A stretch of 64,000 bases of DNA from Burkholderiaceae bacterium (GCA_023954035.1 JAMLIT010000011.1:17127-81126); one strand, 5' to 3'. Counted from the stretch's first letter, positions 9,205 through 18,159 are shown. Numbers and translations are program-made. The notes: a model not told the origin generated them from the letters alone.

Positions 9205-10215
9205 ATGCAAACCGTACAGACCGCCCTGTGGGTCGTGGCGCTGCTGGTCGCCCTGGCCATCGTGTTCGATTTCATGAACGGCTTTCACGACGCGGCCAAT
9301 TCAATTGCCACTGTGGTCTCCACCGGGGTGCTCAAGCCGGGCCAGGCCGTGGTGTTTGCCGCGTTTTTCAATTTCATCGCCATTTTCGTGTTCCACCTCA
9401 GCGTGGCGGCCACGATTGGCAAGGGCATCGTCCAGCCCGGCGTCGTCGACACCCACGTCGTGTTTGGCGCATTGACGGGCGCCATCGTCTGGAACCTCAT
9501 CACGTGGTACTACGGCATACCCAGCAGCTCCTCGCATGCGCTGATCGGCGGCATCGTGGGCGCCGTGATGGCCAAGACCGGCGCCGGCGCGCTCATCGCC
9601 TCAGGCATCCTCAAGACCGTCGCCTTCATCTTTCTCTCGCCGCTGCTGGGCTTTCTTTTTGGTTCGCTGATGATGGTGGTCGTCGCCTGGGCTTTCCGCC
9701 GCGCACGCCCGAGCCGCATCGACAAGTGGTTCCGACGCCTGCAGCTGGTTTCCGCCGGCGCTTACAGCCTGGGCCATGGCGGCAACGACGCGCAGAAGAC
9801 CATAGGCATCATCTGGCTGCTGCTGATCGCCACCGGCTATACCTCGGCGAGCGATGCGTCCCCGCCGATGTGGACCATCATCAGCTGCTATTCGGCCATC
9901 GCGCTGGGCACGATGTTTGGCGGCTGGCGCATCGTCAAGACCATGGGCCAGAAGATCACCAAGCTCAAGCCGGTGGGCGGTTTCTGCGCGGAAACCGGGG
10001 GCGCAATGACCTTGTTTCTGGCTACGCTGCTGGGCATTCCAGTCTCCACCACGCACACCATCACTGGCGCGATCGTCGGCGTGGGCTCGGTGCAGCGTGC
10101 CAGCGCGGTGCGCTGGGGCGTGGCCGGCAACATCGTCTGGGCCTGGATTCTGACGATTCCGGCCAGCGCCTTCGTGGCGGCCATTGCCTACTGGTTCAGC
10201 CTGCAGCTGTATTGA
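9205..10215 (+). CDS. pit: Inorganic phosphate transporter, Pit family
   Basis: Pit proteins import inorganic phosphate as a metal-phosphate complex driven by the proton gradient. The 336-residue product has the duplicated Pit architecture: an N-terminal signature FDFMNGFHDAANSIATVV near residue 24 and a second half signature SLGHGGNDAQKTIGI near residue 190. About ten hydrophobic segments are visible. Translation starts at an ATG 18 bp after the DUF47 gene. The final PVSTTHTITGAIVGVG stretch is also family-typical. A copy of the interspersed element lies just after the stop codon. Confidence 0.93.
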   Translation: MQTVQTALWVVALLVALAIVFDFMNGFHDAANSIATVVSTGVLKPGQAVVFAAFFNFIAIFVFHLSVAATIGKGIVQPGVVDTHVVFGALTGAIVWNLITWYYGIPSSSSHALIGGIVGAVMAKTGAGALIASGILKTVAFIFLSPLLGFLFGSLMMVVVAWAFRRARPSRIDKWFRRLQLVSAGAYSLGHGGNDAQKTIGIIWLLLIATGYTSASDASPPMWTIISCYSAIALGTMFGGWRIVKTMGQKITKLKPVGGFCAETGGAMTLFLATLLGIPVSTTHTITGAIVGVGSVQRASAVRWGVAGNIVWAWILTIPASAFVAAIAYWFSLQLY

Positions 10216-10235
10216 GCGACCCGCTCCCGTGCCTT

Positions 10236-10306
10236 CGATGCTATTGAGAGCATAGCTTTCAGCCCTTACTGCATAAGCGCTGGAGGGTAATTTCATTCAA
10301 AATTGA
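10236..10306 (+). repeat. Interspersed ~60-bp element, intergenic copy after pit
   Basis: This copy reads GCATAGCTTTCAGCCCTTAC, then GCATAAGCGCTGGAGGGTAA and an AT-rich TTTCATTCAAAATTG tail. The order of blocks matches the other copies. It sits between the convergent pit and TM2-protein genes. Its inner inverted arms are imperfect, and the run of AT bases does not follow the stem closely enough to call a terminator. Confidence 0.65.
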
Positions 10307-10318
10307 AGGCCGAGCAGG

Positions 10319-10765
10319 TCACCGCGAAATCTTGTGGGCTTCGGCGATCTGGTATTCGAAGTAGTGCTGAAAGCTGTAGGCGAGGGTGGCCATGAGCACG
10401 CCGGTGCCAATGAGCAGCGCCGTCGCCACGGCAAACACGGTGCTCCAGCCAGTGCGCCCAGCGGCGGCGTCGCAGGCGGCACCCGGATTGAAGCGCGCGT
10501 TCCACTTCTCGGGAGACGAGAGGCCGTAGACGATCGCCGTCAGTGCGCACAGCGCGATGGTCAAGCCCAGGAGGGGCACAAGCACCCAGCTCAGCGCGTC
10601 GTCCTGGCCCAGGGTTTGCACCCGCTCGATTCCATAAGCGCCCAGCGAGGTGGGAACGATCAGCAACCAAGCCAGCGGATCGCGCAGCCCGTGCAGGTAG
10701 AAGCGGTGCAGGCCGATCGGCCCGCCCAGGAACGCCAACCAGGCGGCAACCGTCTTGTTTTTCAT
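10319..10765 (-). CDS. TM2-domain membrane protein
   Basis: The product (148 residues from the ATG at 10765) begins MKNKTVAAWLAFLGGPIGLHRFYLHG, the TM2 signature: a first helix, then a polar G-x-HRFYLG-like turn, then a second helix. Two more hydrophobic segments follow (about residues 62-85 and 110-132), so the protein is larger than a minimal TM2 protein. An in-frame ATG 30 bp upstream is possible but breaks the family start. TM2 proteins have no settled function; they are thought to act in membrane organisation. It is convergent with pit and lies beside the GNAT gene on the same strand. Confidence 0.72.
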   Translation of the reverse strand: MKNKTVAAWLAFLGGPIGLHRFYLHGLRDPLAWLLIVPTSLGAYGIERVQTLGQDDALSWVLVPLLGLTIALCALTAIVYGLSSPEKWNARFNPGAACDAAAGRTGWSTVFAVATALLIGTGVLMATLAYSFQHYFEYQIAEAHKISR

Positions 10766-10772
10766 GGCGCCA

Positions 10773-11294
10773 TTATTCGGGCGATTGGCTGTCACCGCTG
10801 CCCAGGGGCCTTTGCATCAGCACGATGTCGCGCCAGGCGCCGTGCTTCCAGCCCACCGAACGCATTCGGCCCGTATGTTCAAACCCCAGGGACTCGTGCA
10901 GCCGAATGGAGCCAAGATTGGCCGAATCGCCCACCACGGCCATCAACTGGCGCACGCCCGCCGCTTCGGCGCGCTCGATGAGCGCAGTGAGCAGTGCGCG
11001 GCCCACGCCCGTGCCGCGCGCGGTGTCGGCGACATAGACCGAATCTTCCGCAGAAAAGCGGTAGGCCGGCCGCGGCTTGAACCAGTTGGCGTAGGCAAAG
11101 CCCTGCACCTGGCCGCCGCGCTCGGCCACCAGCCAGGGCAGCTGGCGTGAGAGCACTTCGGCGCGGCGGGCCGCCATGTCGGCTCGGCTGGGAGGGTCGA
11201 GTTCAAACGTGCCGGTGCCATGAAGGACGTGATGGGCATAGATGGCCGTGATGGCGTCGAGATCGCCATCGCCGCTGGGGCGAACAAAAAGCAT
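10773..11294 (-). CDS. GNAT N-acetyltransferase (phosphinothricin acetyltransferase-like)
   Basis: This is a 173-residue acetyltransferase of the Pat/YncA branch, which acetylates amino groups of phosphinothricin or methionine analogues using acetyl-CoA. The start MLFVRPSGDGDLDAITAIYAHHVLHGTGTFE and the motif VYVADTARGTGVGRALLTALIERA (acetyl-CoA binding, R/Q-x-x-G-x-G/A) are clear, as is the LHESLGFEHTGRMRSVGWKHGAW end. The ATG at 11294 was chosen over far-upstream in-frame codons because the family starts here. It is divergent from rpsP, with the promoter region between them. Confidence 0.85.
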   Translation of the reverse strand: MLFVRPSGDGDLDAITAIYAHHVLHGTGTFELDPPSRADMAARRAEVLSRQLPWLVAERGGQVQGFAYANWFKPRPAYRFSAEDSVYVADTARGTGVGRALLTALIERAEAAGVRQLMAVVGDSANLGSIRLHESLGFEHTGRMRSVGWKHGAWRDIVLMQRPLGSGDSQSPE

Positions 11295-11313
11295 GGAGAA
11301 AAGGAAAGAAAGA

Positions 11314-11319
11314 TATAAT
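11314..11319 (+). promoter_or_regulatory. Candidate -10 box for the rpsP operon
   Basis: A perfect TATAAT lies in an A-rich stretch 120 bp before rpsP and just outside the divergent GNAT start. No good -35 hexamer is visible at 16-18 bp, so the assignment rests on the -10 match and position only. Confidence 0.4.
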
Positions 11320-11438
11320 CGACGGCTTTGCAGCGTGTCGCTGGCCGGGTGGCCATGTCGCGTGTCTCTACGTTGTAAATCTTGCGGTCCGGTGTTGACG
11401 AGGGTCAGCGCGCCGGCCCACCACCCGAAGGATAAATC

Positions 11439-11690
11439 ATGGTCGTCATTCGACTCTCTCGCGGCGGCTCCAAGGGCCGACCTTTCTACAACATCGTCGT
11501 TGCCGACAAGCGCGTGCGCCGCGACGGCCGCTTCATCGAACGCCTGGGCTTCTACAACCCCACGGCCAAGGAAAGCGAAGAAGGGCTGCGCATTGCGCAA
11601 GACCGCCTGAGCTACTGGAAGAGCGTGGGCGCGCAAGCCTCGCCCACCGTGGACCGTCTGGTCAAGCAGGCGGCCAAGCAGGCTGCCTGA
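11439..11690 (+). CDS. rpsP: 30S ribosomal protein bS16
   Basis: This 83-residue protein binds 16S rRNA in the body of the small subunit and helps its assembly. It starts [30 protein letters not shown], which is diagnostic for bS16, and continues with [12 protein letters not shown] and the Asp-Arg-Leu-x-Tyr-Trp segment near the end. It is the first gene of the conserved rpsP-rimM-trmD-rplS order. Size and composition are normal. Confidence 0.97.
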   Translation: MVVIRLSRGGSKGRPFYNIVVADKRVRRDGRFIERLGFYNPTAKESEEGLRIAQDRLSYWKSVGAQASPTVDRLVKQAAKQAA

Positions 11691-11767
11691 ACCGGCCTTC
11701 GGCCGATCGGGGCGGACGGCGTCAGTGCATGGCGCTTTCCGCCCTTTTTTCATTCCGGCCTGCTGAC

Positions 11768-12340
11768 ATGAAACCTGCTTTCGCGCTCTGCCCCGCCCCA
11801 CTGCCACCCGACGCGGTCGAGGTTGGCCGGGTCTCCGACGCCTGGGGTGTCAAAGGCTGGTTCAAGGTCGTTCCCCACAGCAGCGCGCCTGCTGCGCTGC
11901 TGGTCAGCCGCGTCTGGTACCTGCAGCCCAGCGAGCGCGGGGTTCAGAGCTTTGCGGGCACCGTCCAGCTCGATGTGCGCCAGGCGCGTGCGCACGGCGG
12001 CGGCGTTGTCGCCTGGGCGCAGGGCATCGACGACCGCAGCAGCGCCCAGGCCTTGCGCGGTTCGCGCATTTTTGTGCCGCGGGCCAGCTTTCCCAAGACC
12101 GACGAAGGCGAGTACTACTGGGTGGACCTGATGGGCCTGGCCGTGGAGAACCGCCAAGGCCTGGCGCTGGGCACCGTGCGAGAGCTGCTCACCACTGGAG
12201 CGCAAACCGTGCTCGTGCTCGACGGCGAGGTGGTCGAGGGCCAACCCGTGGAGCGCATGATTCCCTTCGTCGCTGCCTTCATTGACGAGGTCGACCTGCC
12301 GGGCAGGCGCATCGTGGCCGACTGGCAGCCCGACTACTAA
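11768..12340 (+). CDS. rimM: Ribosome maturation factor RimM
   Basis: RimM binds bS19 and assists maturation of the 30S head. The ATG at 11768 gives 190 residues. The N-terminal RimM barrel starts [20 protein letters not shown] (about residue 19) and the PRC-barrel half contains [19 protein letters not shown] and later [23 protein letters not shown]. The ATG 39 bp upstream is in frame but adds residues outside the family. It sits between rpsP and trmD, as expected. Confidence 0.93.
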   Translation: MKPAFALCPAPLPPDAVEVGRVSDAWGVKGWFKVVPHSSAPAALLVSRVWYLQPSERGVQSFAGTVQLDVRQARAHGGGVVAWAQGIDDRSSAQALRGSRIFVPRASFPKTDEGEYYWVDLMGLAVENRQGLALGTVRELLTTGAQTVLVLDGEVVEGQPVERMIPFVAAFIDEVDLPGRRIVADWQPDY

Positions 12341-12357
12341 ACCCCTGGGCGCCGCGC

Positions 12358-13134
12358 GTGCGTTTTGACGTCATCACCTTGTTTCCCGAGCTGTTCGCGC
12401 CCTTTTTGGCGGGCGGCGTCACGCGGCGCGCCTTCGCTTCGGGGCAGGTGACCGTCGTGCTGTGGAATCCGCGCGATTTTGCCCAGGGCAACTACCGGCG
12501 GGTGGACGACCGTCCCTTTGGCGGCGGCCCCGGCATGGTCATGCTTGCCGAGCCCCTCGCGCAGTGCCTGGCCGCCATTCGCTCGGCGCGTGCCGAGAGC
12601 GAAAGCCTTGGAGCCGTGGCGCCGCTGGTGCTTTTCTCGCCCATCGGTGCGCCCCTGAACCACGCAGCGGTCGTGCAGTGGGCGCAGAGCCCCGGCGCGG
12701 TGCTGCTGTGCGGGCGCTACGAGGGCATTGACCAGCGCTTCATCGATCGCCATGTCGACGTGCAGATCAGCCTGGGGGACTTCGTGCTCTCGGGCGGAGA
12801 GATCGCTGCCATGGCCTTGCTCGATGCCGTCGCCCGGCTGCAGCCCGGCGTGCTGCACGGCGCGGGGAGCCACGCGCAGGACAGCTTCAACCCCGCGCTC
12901 GACGGACTGCTCGATTGCCCGCACTACACCCGGCCCGAAGTCTGGCAGGGCGAGGCTGCGCCGGCCGAATTGCTTTCGGGGCATCACGCGCAGATCGAGG
13001 AGTGGCGCCGCCGCCAGAGTCTGCTGCTGACGGCGCGCCACCGGCCCGATCTGATTGCCGCGGCCCGCGCCGCAGGGCACCTGGGCGCGGCCGACGAAGC
13101 CCTGCTGCAAGCGCAAAGCGACCGCACGCTATAA
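12358..13134 (+). CDS. trmD: tRNA (guanine-N1-)-methyltransferase TrmD
   Basis: TrmD methylates G37 of tRNAs next to the anticodon, using S-adenosylmethionine, and prevents +1 frameshifting. The likely start is GTG at 12358 ([13 protein letters not shown]), giving 258 residues. The trefoil-knot SAM site is visible as [19 protein letters not shown] followed by [16 protein letters not shown] (about residues 116-152). The C-terminal domain ends with the conserved RRPDLI-like segment ([10 protein letters not shown]). The stop codon overlaps a TATAAT at 13130-13135. Confidence 0.95.
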   Translation: MRFDVITLFPELFAPFLAGGVTRRAFASGQVTVVLWNPRDFAQGNYRRVDDRPFGGGPGMVMLAEPLAQCLAAIRSARAESESLGAVAPLVLFSPIGAPLNHAAVVQWAQSPGAVLLCGRYEGIDQRFIDRHVDVQISLGDFVLSGGEIAAMALLDAVARLQPGVLHGAGSHAQDSFNPALDGLLDCPHYTRPEVWQGEAAPAELLSGHHAQIEEWRRRQSLLLTARHRPDLIAAARAAGHLGAADEALLQAQSDRTL

Positions 13135-13135
13135 T
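13130..13135 (+). promoter_or_regulatory. Possible internal -10 box before rplS
   Basis: A TATAAT hexamer spans the trmD stop codon, 109 bp before the rplS start. No convincing -35 box is seen, so a separate rplS promoter is only a possibility. Confidence 0.3.
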
Positions 13136-13243
13136 GGCAGGCTTTTCGATCCTCTGCCCGGCCGGTCCGCATGCGATGCCAGGACCCATCTGTCAATCCC
13201 GACACTGCCAATCATGGCGCGGACACGATCGCAGGACGCTCAC

Positions 13244-13639
13244 ATGAACCTGATCCAGACCCTCGAGGCGGAAGAAATTGCCCGCCTTGGCAAGACCATT
13301 CCCGTCTTTGCCCCCGGCGACACCGTCGTCGTCAGCGTCAACGTGGTGGAAGGTACGCGCAAGCGCGTGCAGGCCTACGAAGGCGTAGTGATTGCCAAGC
13401 GCAACCGCGGCATCAACAGCGCGTTCATCGTGCGCAAGATCTCCAGCGGCGAAGGTGTCGAGCGCACCTTCCAGACCTACAGCCCGCTGATCGCCAAGAT
13501 CGAAGTCAAGCGCCGCGGCGACGTGCGCCGCGCCAAGCTGTACTACCTGCGCGATCGCAGCGGCAAGTCGGCTCGGATCAAGGAAAAGCTGCCGTCCCGC
13601 CGCAAGGCTTCGGCCGCCGACCTGGCGAGCGCCGAATAA
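13244..13639 (+). CDS. rplS: 50S ribosomal protein bL19
   Basis: bL19 sits at the interface between the ribosomal subunits. The ATG at 13244 ([20 protein letters not shown]) gives 131 residues with the diagnostic block [35 protein letters not shown] and the [25 protein letters not shown] end. A Lys/Arg/Ala extension follows, as in other Burkholderiales. It closes the rpsP operon, and a strong terminator lies right after it. Confidence 0.96.
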   Translation: MNLIQTLEAEEIARLGKTIPVFAPGDTVVVSVNVVEGTRKRVQAYEGVVIAKRNRGINSAFIVRKISSGEGVERTFQTYSPLIAKIEVKRRGDVRRAKLYYLRDRSGKSARIKEKLPSRRKASAADLASAE

Positions 13640-13661
13640 GGCGATAACGCCCGTGCGCCCA

Positions 13662-13700
13662 GGCCGCCGCAGCGCTATGCTGCAGCGGCCTTTTTCTTTT
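13662..13700 (+). terminator. Rho-independent terminator after rplS
   Basis: A long GC-rich stem (GGCCGC...GCAGC paired with GCTGC...GCGGCC) closes a very short loop, and TTTTTCTTTT follows. The last T is immediately before the ATG used for the next gene, which is unusual. Confidence 0.85.
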
Positions 13701-14405
13701 ATGCCCTCCGACGCCCAGCCCATCGCGCCTTTCGCGCTGCCGCAGTTCGATCCGCGCACGGTTCCCGTGCTCGGAACCGACGCCGGGCTGCCGGCCGTCG
13801 CGCCCCAGCGCATCACGGCGCAGGCGCTGCGAACACGTTTTGCTTCGCCGCCTGCCTGGCAGCCCGAGATTTCTGGGGAGCCGAGCTTCAGCGCGCGCGC
13901 GCCCGCCCGTGCTGCGGTGCTGATTGCCCTGGTGCAGCGGGCCGAGCCCACGGTGCTCTTGACCGAACGCAGCCTGCAGTTGTCCACCCATTCGGGTCAG
14001 GTTGCTTTTCCCGGCGGCCGGGTGGACGACATCGATGCCAACCCGGTGGCAGCCGCGCTGCGCGAGGCGCACGAGGAGGTGGGCCTGGACCCGCGCTGTG
14101 CCGACGTGCTGGGGGAGTTGCCGGTGTATGTGACCGGTTCGTCCTTCATCGTCTCGCCGGTGGTGGCGCTGGTGCCGCCCGATTGCGCACTGCGCCCCAA
14201 TCCGCATGAAGTGAGCCGCGTCTTCGAGGTGCCGCTCGGCTTTCTGCTCGACCCTGCTCACCACCGCCGCCATGCGGTCGAGTTTCATGGCGTTCGGCGC
14301 GAGTGGTACTCCATGCCCTTTGAGGACGCGGCCGGCTATGAGCATTTCATCTGGGGCGCGACCGCCGGCATGCTGCGCAATTTCTACCGCTTTCTTTTGG
14401 CTTGA
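13701..14405 (+). CDS. CoA-type Nudix hydrolase (NudL-like)
   Basis: Nudix enzymes of this branch cleave CoA and its derivatives to 3',5'-ADP and phosphopantetheine. The product (234 residues from ATG 13701) has the NudL signature STHSGQVAFPGGRVDD immediately before the Nudix box, whose REAHEEVGL part is at about residue 123. Both halves are in the right order and spacing. The start is uncertain: it abuts the rplS terminator and has no ribosome-binding site. In-frame GTG 13653 and ATG 13677 lie upstream within the hairpin. The family assignment does not depend on the start. Confidence 0.85.
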   Translation: MPSDAQPIAPFALPQFDPRTVPVLGTDAGLPAVAPQRITAQALRTRFASPPAWQPEISGEPSFSARAPARAAVLIALVQRAEPTVLLTERSLQLSTHSGQVAFPGGRVDDIDANPVAAALREAHEEVGLDPRCADVLGELPVYVTGSSFIVSPVVALVPPDCALRPNPHEVSRVFEVPLGFLLDPAHHRRHAVEFHGVRREWYSMPFEDAAGYEHFIWGATAGMLRNFYRFLLA

Positions 14406-14476
14406 GGCGGGCGGCCACGCGCCAGCCGCGCCGCCGCCGGTCGGTCTCTTCGGGCAGACCGCTATCATTCCGGCCC

Positions 14477-15463
14477 ATGAGTTTCATCGCCATCCTGCTG
14501 GCCTTGCTGATCGAGCAGGCGCGCCCGCTGTCTCGCCGCAATCCGGTGCACGCCGGCCTGCGCGCCTGGTCGCTTTCGGCGAGCCGCAATTTCGACGCCG
14601 GCAAACCGCACCATGCCTGGGTGGCGTGGGCGCTCGCCGTGGTGTTGCCGGCCTGCCTGGTCGCAGGCGTCCACGTGCTGCTGGTCCTGACGCTGGGCTG
14701 GCCGCTGGCCGTCGTGTGGAACATTGCGGTGCTCTATATCACGCTGGGGTTTCGCCAGTTCAGCCACCATTTCACCCGCATTCGCGATGCGCTCGACCTG
14801 GGCGACGAGCGCGGGGCGCGCGAAGCTCTGGCGCACTGGCAGCAAGTGAACGTGGGCGAGCTGCCGCGCAGCGAGCTGGTGCGCCACGTACTGGAGTATT
14901 CGGTGCTGGCGGCGCACCGCCACGTGTTTGGCGTGCTCGCCTGGTACTCGGTGCTGGCCGCGCTGGGCCTGGGGCCGGCGGGCGCGGTGCTCTACCGCAT
15001 GGGTGAATTTGCCGCGCGTTACTGGAGCCGGCCTGGCCCGGACGCGGCGCCGCGCGCCAGCGAGGCCTTGCAGCGTGCATCGGCCGCCGCCTGGATGGCG
15101 CTCGACTGGCTGCCGGTGCGACTGACGGCGCTGTGCTTTGCCGTCGTCGGCAGTTTTGAGGAGGCCATCGATGGCTGGCGCTTTCACGCCCAGCGTTTTC
15201 CCAACGACAACGACGGTGTGCTGCTGGCTGCAACGTCCGGCGCCATCAACGTGCGACTGGGCGGGGAGGCGCTGAAGTCACGACCCGGGCCGCGGCCGCG
15301 TGACGGCTTGGAAATGGACGCCGAACTGGGCGACAGCGACAGCACGCCCGGCCGGGAGCCCGAGCTGGCGCACTTGCGCAGCGTGGTGGGTCTGGTCTGG
15401 CGGTCCGTCGTGGTGTGGATGCTGCTGCTGGCGCTGCTGACGCTGGCGCGCTTTCTCGGCTGA
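14477..15463 (+). CDS. CobD/CbiB-family membrane protein
   Basis: The 328-residue product from ATG 14477 begins MSFIAILLALLIEQARPL, the usual start of the CobD/CbiB-like (AmpE-related) proteins seen in Burkholderiales. Membrane helices are visible near residues 3-18, 52-90, 145-165 and 310-326. A conserved LPVRLTALCFAVVGSFEEAIDGWR segment is at about residue 215. True CbiB makes the aminopropanol arm of cobalamin, but no cobalamin gene is nearby, so that role is not supported here. A long hydrophilic loop rich in Gly/Arg/Asp precedes the last helix. Confidence 0.75.
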   Translation: MSFIAILLALLIEQARPLSRRNPVHAGLRAWSLSASRNFDAGKPHHAWVAWALAVVLPACLVAGVHVLLVLTLGWPLAVVWNIAVLYITLGFRQFSHHFTRIRDALDLGDERGAREALAHWQQVNVGELPRSELVRHVLEYSVLAAHRHVFGVLAWYSVLAALGLGPAGAVLYRMGEFAARYWSRPGPDAAPRASEALQRASAAAWMALDWLPVRLTALCFAVVGSFEEAIDGWRFHAQRFPNDNDGVLLAATSGAINVRLGGEALKSRPGPRPRDGLEMDAELGDSDSTPGREPELAHLRSVVGLVWRSVVVWMLLLALLTLARFLG

Positions 15464-15492
15464 GCGCCCAAGGCCTGGCGCACCGCCGCCGC

Positions 15493-16431
15493 TCAGTAGC
15501 GCGTCTGGCCCAGCTCTTTGAACAGATCGCTATAAATAGAATAGCGAATGGCGCTTATTCCGTCTGCGCTGGGGCCATTTTTTACTGCAGAAATGACGCC
15601 GCAACCGGGTTCGTGCAGGTGCGTGCAGTTGTAGAACTTGCAATGCGAGGCGTGCGCTGCGATGTCGGGCATGCAGCGCGCGAGGTCCATGGGCGCGATG
15701 TGGTGCAGGCCGAATTCCTGGAAGCCCGGCGAGTCGATCACGGCCGTACTGCGCTGCCCATCCAGCCAATACAGCGCCGTGCTGGTGGTGGTGTGGCGGC
15801 CGGAGTTGAGGGCCTGAGAGATTTCGGCCGTCTGCACCGCCGCGCCCGGCACCAGCAGGTTTACCAGACTGCTTTTTCCGACGCCCGAGGGGCCAAGCAC
15901 CAGCGTGGTCTTGCCTGCCAGACGCGGCAGCAGCGCATCGCGGGCGGCTTCGGGCGTTTGCGCAAGCGACAGCGGCAGCACCGGATAGTGCTGGCCTTGG
16001 CCGATGTCGCGGTAGGGCTGCAGGCGCTGCCAGGCGCGCTCGAACGGTTCGGGCAAATCGCTTTTGTTGAGGGCAATGAGCGGTGCAATCCCGGCGGCTT
16101 GCGCAGCGATCAGCGCGCGGGCCAGCTGCATTTCCGAGAAAACCGGCTCGGCAGCCAGCAGGATCAGGATCTGGTCGAGGTTGGCAGCAAACGATTTGGT
16201 GCGGATTTCGTCCTGGCGGTAGAAGAGGTTGCGCCTCTCTTCTACCTTCTCGATGGTGCCCTCGTTGCCCTGACCGGCGGCCGCTGGCAGCCATGCGACC
16301 CGGTCGCCCACCACAGACTGGCTGCGTTTGCCCCGAGGGTGGCAGATGCGGCGCTCGCCGTCCTGCGTTTCCACGACACAGTGCCGCCCGTGGCTGGCAA
16401 CCACCAGGCCTTGGCGCAAGGCTTCAGCCAT
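15493..16431 (-). CDS. rsgA: Small ribosomal subunit biogenesis GTPase RsgA
   Basis: RsgA is a circularly permuted GTPase that checks late 30S assembly. The 312-residue product has an OB-fold N-terminus, G4 as NKSDLPEP (about residue 120), G1 as GPSGVGKSSLVN (about 183) and G3 as IDSPGFQEFG. The zinc finger is Cys-x5-His-x-Cys type (CKFYNCTHLHEPGCGV). After the finger, the last ~28 residues (VKNGPSADGISAIRYSIYS...) come from a copy of the interspersed element in place of the usual E-x-G-x-I-x-x-x-RY tail. The frame is open and the length normal, so it is probably active. Confidence 0.93.
   Translation of the reverse strand: MAEALRQGLVVASHGRHCVVETQDGERRICHPRGKRSQSVVGDRVAWLPAAAGQGNEGTIEKVEERRNLFYRQDEIRTKSFAANLDQILILLAAEPVFSEMQLARALIAAQAAGIAPLIALNKSDLPEPFERAWQRLQPYRDIGQGQHYPVLPLSLAQTPEAARDALLPRLAGKTTLVLGPSGVGKSSLVNLLVPGAAVQTAEISQALNSGRHTTTSTALYWLDGQRSTAVIDSPGFQEFGLHHIAPMDLARCMPDIAAHASHCKFYNCTHLHEPGCGVISAVKNGPSADGISAIRYSIYSDLFKELGQTRY
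15531..15590 (+). repeat. Interspersed ~60-bp element, copy inside rsgA
   Basis: On the plus strand the stretch reads ATAGCGAATGGCGCTTATTC, then CGTCTGCGCTGGGGCCATTT and a TTTACTGCAG tail. It matches the core blocks of the intergenic copies and is antisense to rsgA. It encodes the C-terminal tail after the zinc finger. Confidence 0.7.
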
Positions 16432-16446
16432 GGCGTGGGTGCCAGT

Positions 16447-16782
16447 TCATGTGAGCAGAGCGTCGAAGCGGCTGGCGCAGTCAAAGTCGGTGCTGGATAT
16501 GCCACCCACGTCGTGCGTGTTGAGCCGCACGACACAGCGGTCGTAGTGCACCGAGAGGTCGGGGTGGTGGTCCTGCGCGTGGGCCACGAAGGCCAGCGCA
16601 TTCACGAAGGCCATGGTCTGGTAGTAGTTGGCAAAGCGGTAGGTCTTCTCGATGGCCACTTCGGCGCCGTCGCCTTGCAATCGCCAGCCCTCCCGTTGGG
16701 CCAATGCAGCTACTATTTCTGTAGCTGACAGCGCACGCCGTGTCTGCGTGGACCAGTCTTTTTGCTTCAAATCTTGTGTCAT
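16447..16782 (-). CDS. 4a-hydroxytetrahydrobiopterin dehydratase
   Basis: This enzyme (PCD/DCoH, PhhB) dehydrates 4a-hydroxytetrahydropterin in pterin recycling. The 111-residue product has the family's core: GW near residue 33, YRFANYYQTMAFVNALAFVAHAQDHHPDLSVHYDRCVVRLNTHDVGGIS, with the catalytic His-His pair in the DHHPD motif. Length is slightly above the minimum because of an N-terminal extension. That extension (about residues 1-25) matches a diverged copy of the interspersed element. No phenylalanine hydroxylase gene is seen nearby. Its start overlaps the M48 protease stop by 4 bp. Confidence 0.88.
   Translation of the reverse strand: MTQDLKQKDWSTQTRRALSATEIVAALAQREGWRLQGDGAEVAIEKTYRFANYYQTMAFVNALAFVAHAQDHHPDLSVHYDRCVVRLNTHDVGGISSTDFDCASRFDALLT
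16715..16774 (+). repeat. Interspersed ~60-bp element, diverged copy at the pterin dehydratase start
   Basis: The stretch reads TCTGTAGCTGACAGCGCACG, then CCGTGTCTGCGTGGACCAGT and an AT-rich TTTTTGCTTCAAATCTTG. Block order matches the family, but many bases differ. It encodes the extra N-terminal residues of the enzyme. Confidence 0.45.
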
Positions 16783-18095
16783 GCGGCTGCTCCTGCGTGC
16801 ATGCGCGCCAGGCGCTCTACGGCCGGCGGATGCGAGTAATAGAACCTCACGTAGACCGGATCGGGCGTGAGCGTGGACGCATTGTCTTCGTAGAGCTTGA
16901 GCAGGGCCGAGGCCAGGGAGCCGCCGTCCGTTTGCGCCACCGCGTAGGCGTCGGCCTGAAACTCGTGGGCGCGCGACATCTGCGCAAACAGCGGCGAGAG
17001 GAACACGGTGAAGACCGGGACGGCCAGCAGGAACAGCAGCAGGGCCAGCGCATCATTGGGCGGTGCGGCGGCGCCGGGCACCAGGGCCGGCAGGGCCGGC
17101 TGGACACCCAGGCCGGTATAGAACCACACCTGCGTAGAGAGCCAGCCCAGCAGGGCAAAACCGGCCAGACTCAGAGCAAACATGGCGGCCATGCGTTTGG
17201 TGATGTGCCGGTGGTGAAAGTGCCCCAACTCGTGCGCCAGCACGGCTTCGACCTCGTCGGGCGAGAGCTGGCGCAGCAGGGTGTCGAAGAACACCACGCG
17301 CTTGGCGCTGCCAAAACCGGTGAAATAGGCGTTGGCGTGGGCGCTCCGGCGGCTGCCATCCATCACGAAAAGTCCTTTGGCGGCGAATCCGCAGCGCTGC
17401 ATCAGCGCCTGCACCCGCGCCGCCAGCGCTTCGTCTTGCAGCGGGACGAACTTGTTGAAAAACGGGGCAATGAAGCTGGGATACACCCACATCAGCAGCA
17501 GATTGAAGCCTGTCCACAGCGCCCAGGCCCAGAGCCACCAGAGTGACCCGGCCGATGCCATGAGCGCCAGGATGGCGGCCGCCAGCGGCAAGCCGATGAG
17601 CGCTCCGAGCAAGGTCGACTTCACCAGGTCGCTGAGCCACAGCCGCGGGGTGGTCTGGTTGAAGCCAAAGCGCTGCTCGAGAACGAAGGTCTGGTACAGC
17701 GTGCCCGGCAAGTCGATCAGGGCGCTGATCACGGCAAACGCGGCGAGCAAAGCCAACTGCTGCCCCATGCCGCCCCCCAGTGCCGAGAGCAGGGCCTGGT
17801 TGAGCGCGTCCAGGCCGCCCAGCAGGGTCCAGCCCAGCAGGACTGCCGCACCCAGCGCCGCCTCCAGAATGCCAAAGCGCAGCTTGGCGCGGGTGTAATC
17901 GGCCGCCTTGTGGTGCGCAGGCAGGGCGATGCGCTGGGCAAAGGCTGGAGGCACGGCAGCGCGTCCCCGGGTCACTTCGCGCAGCTGCCGTCCGGCCAGC
18001 CACAGCTTGAGCAGGAAGCCCAAACTCAGCGCGAGGGCAAAAGCGGCGCTCAACAAGAGCGAGGGGGTCAGGGAAAAAGCGGTGGTGTCGGGCAT
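16779..18095 (-). CDS. M48 family zinc metallopeptidase (Ste24/CAAX-protease type)
   Basis: The 438-residue membrane protein resembles Ste24/CAAX prenyl proteases, which in bacteria work in membrane protein quality control. The zinc site [10 protein letters not shown] is at about residues 286-295, and the third ligand lies in the [13 protein letters not shown] motif (about residue 357). Seven or so hydrophobic segments are visible, with the Ste24-type [26 protein letters not shown] block before the catalytic domain. The ATG at 18095 was chosen because upstream in-frame sequence overlaps the divergent orn gene. It overlaps the pterin dehydratase start in an ATGA junction. Confidence 0.92.
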   Translation of the reverse strand: MPDTTAFSLTPSLLLSAAFALALSLGFLLKLWLAGRQLREVTRGRAAVPPAFAQRIALPAHHKAADYTRAKLRFGILEAALGAAVLLGWTLLGGLDALNQALLSALGGGMGQQLALLAAFAVISALIDLPGTLYQTFVLEQRFGFNQTTPRLWLSDLVKSTLLGALIGLPLAAAILALMASAGSLWWLWAWALWTGFNLLLMWVYPSFIAPFFNKFVPLQDEALAARVQALMQRCGFAAKGLFVMDGSRRSAHANAYFTGFGSAKRVVFFDTLLRQLSPDEVEAVLAHELGHFHHRHITKRMAAMFALSLAGFALLGWLSTQVWFYTGLGVQPALPALVPGAAAPPNDALALLLFLLAVPVFTVFLSPLFAQMSRAHEFQADAYAVAQTDGGSLASALLKLYEDNASTLTPDPVYVRFYYSHPPAVERLARMHAGAAA

Positions 18096-18159
18096 GTGGG
18101 GCGAGTTTAGGGCAAGCCTGCGCGGCCCGAGCGCGCCCGCCTTGCGCGACAATGAGCGC

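Noticed and set aside
13653-13700. Upstream starts for the Nudix gene (GTG 13653, ATG 13677)
   Set aside because: They lie inside the terminator hairpin of rplS and add residues that are not part of the family.
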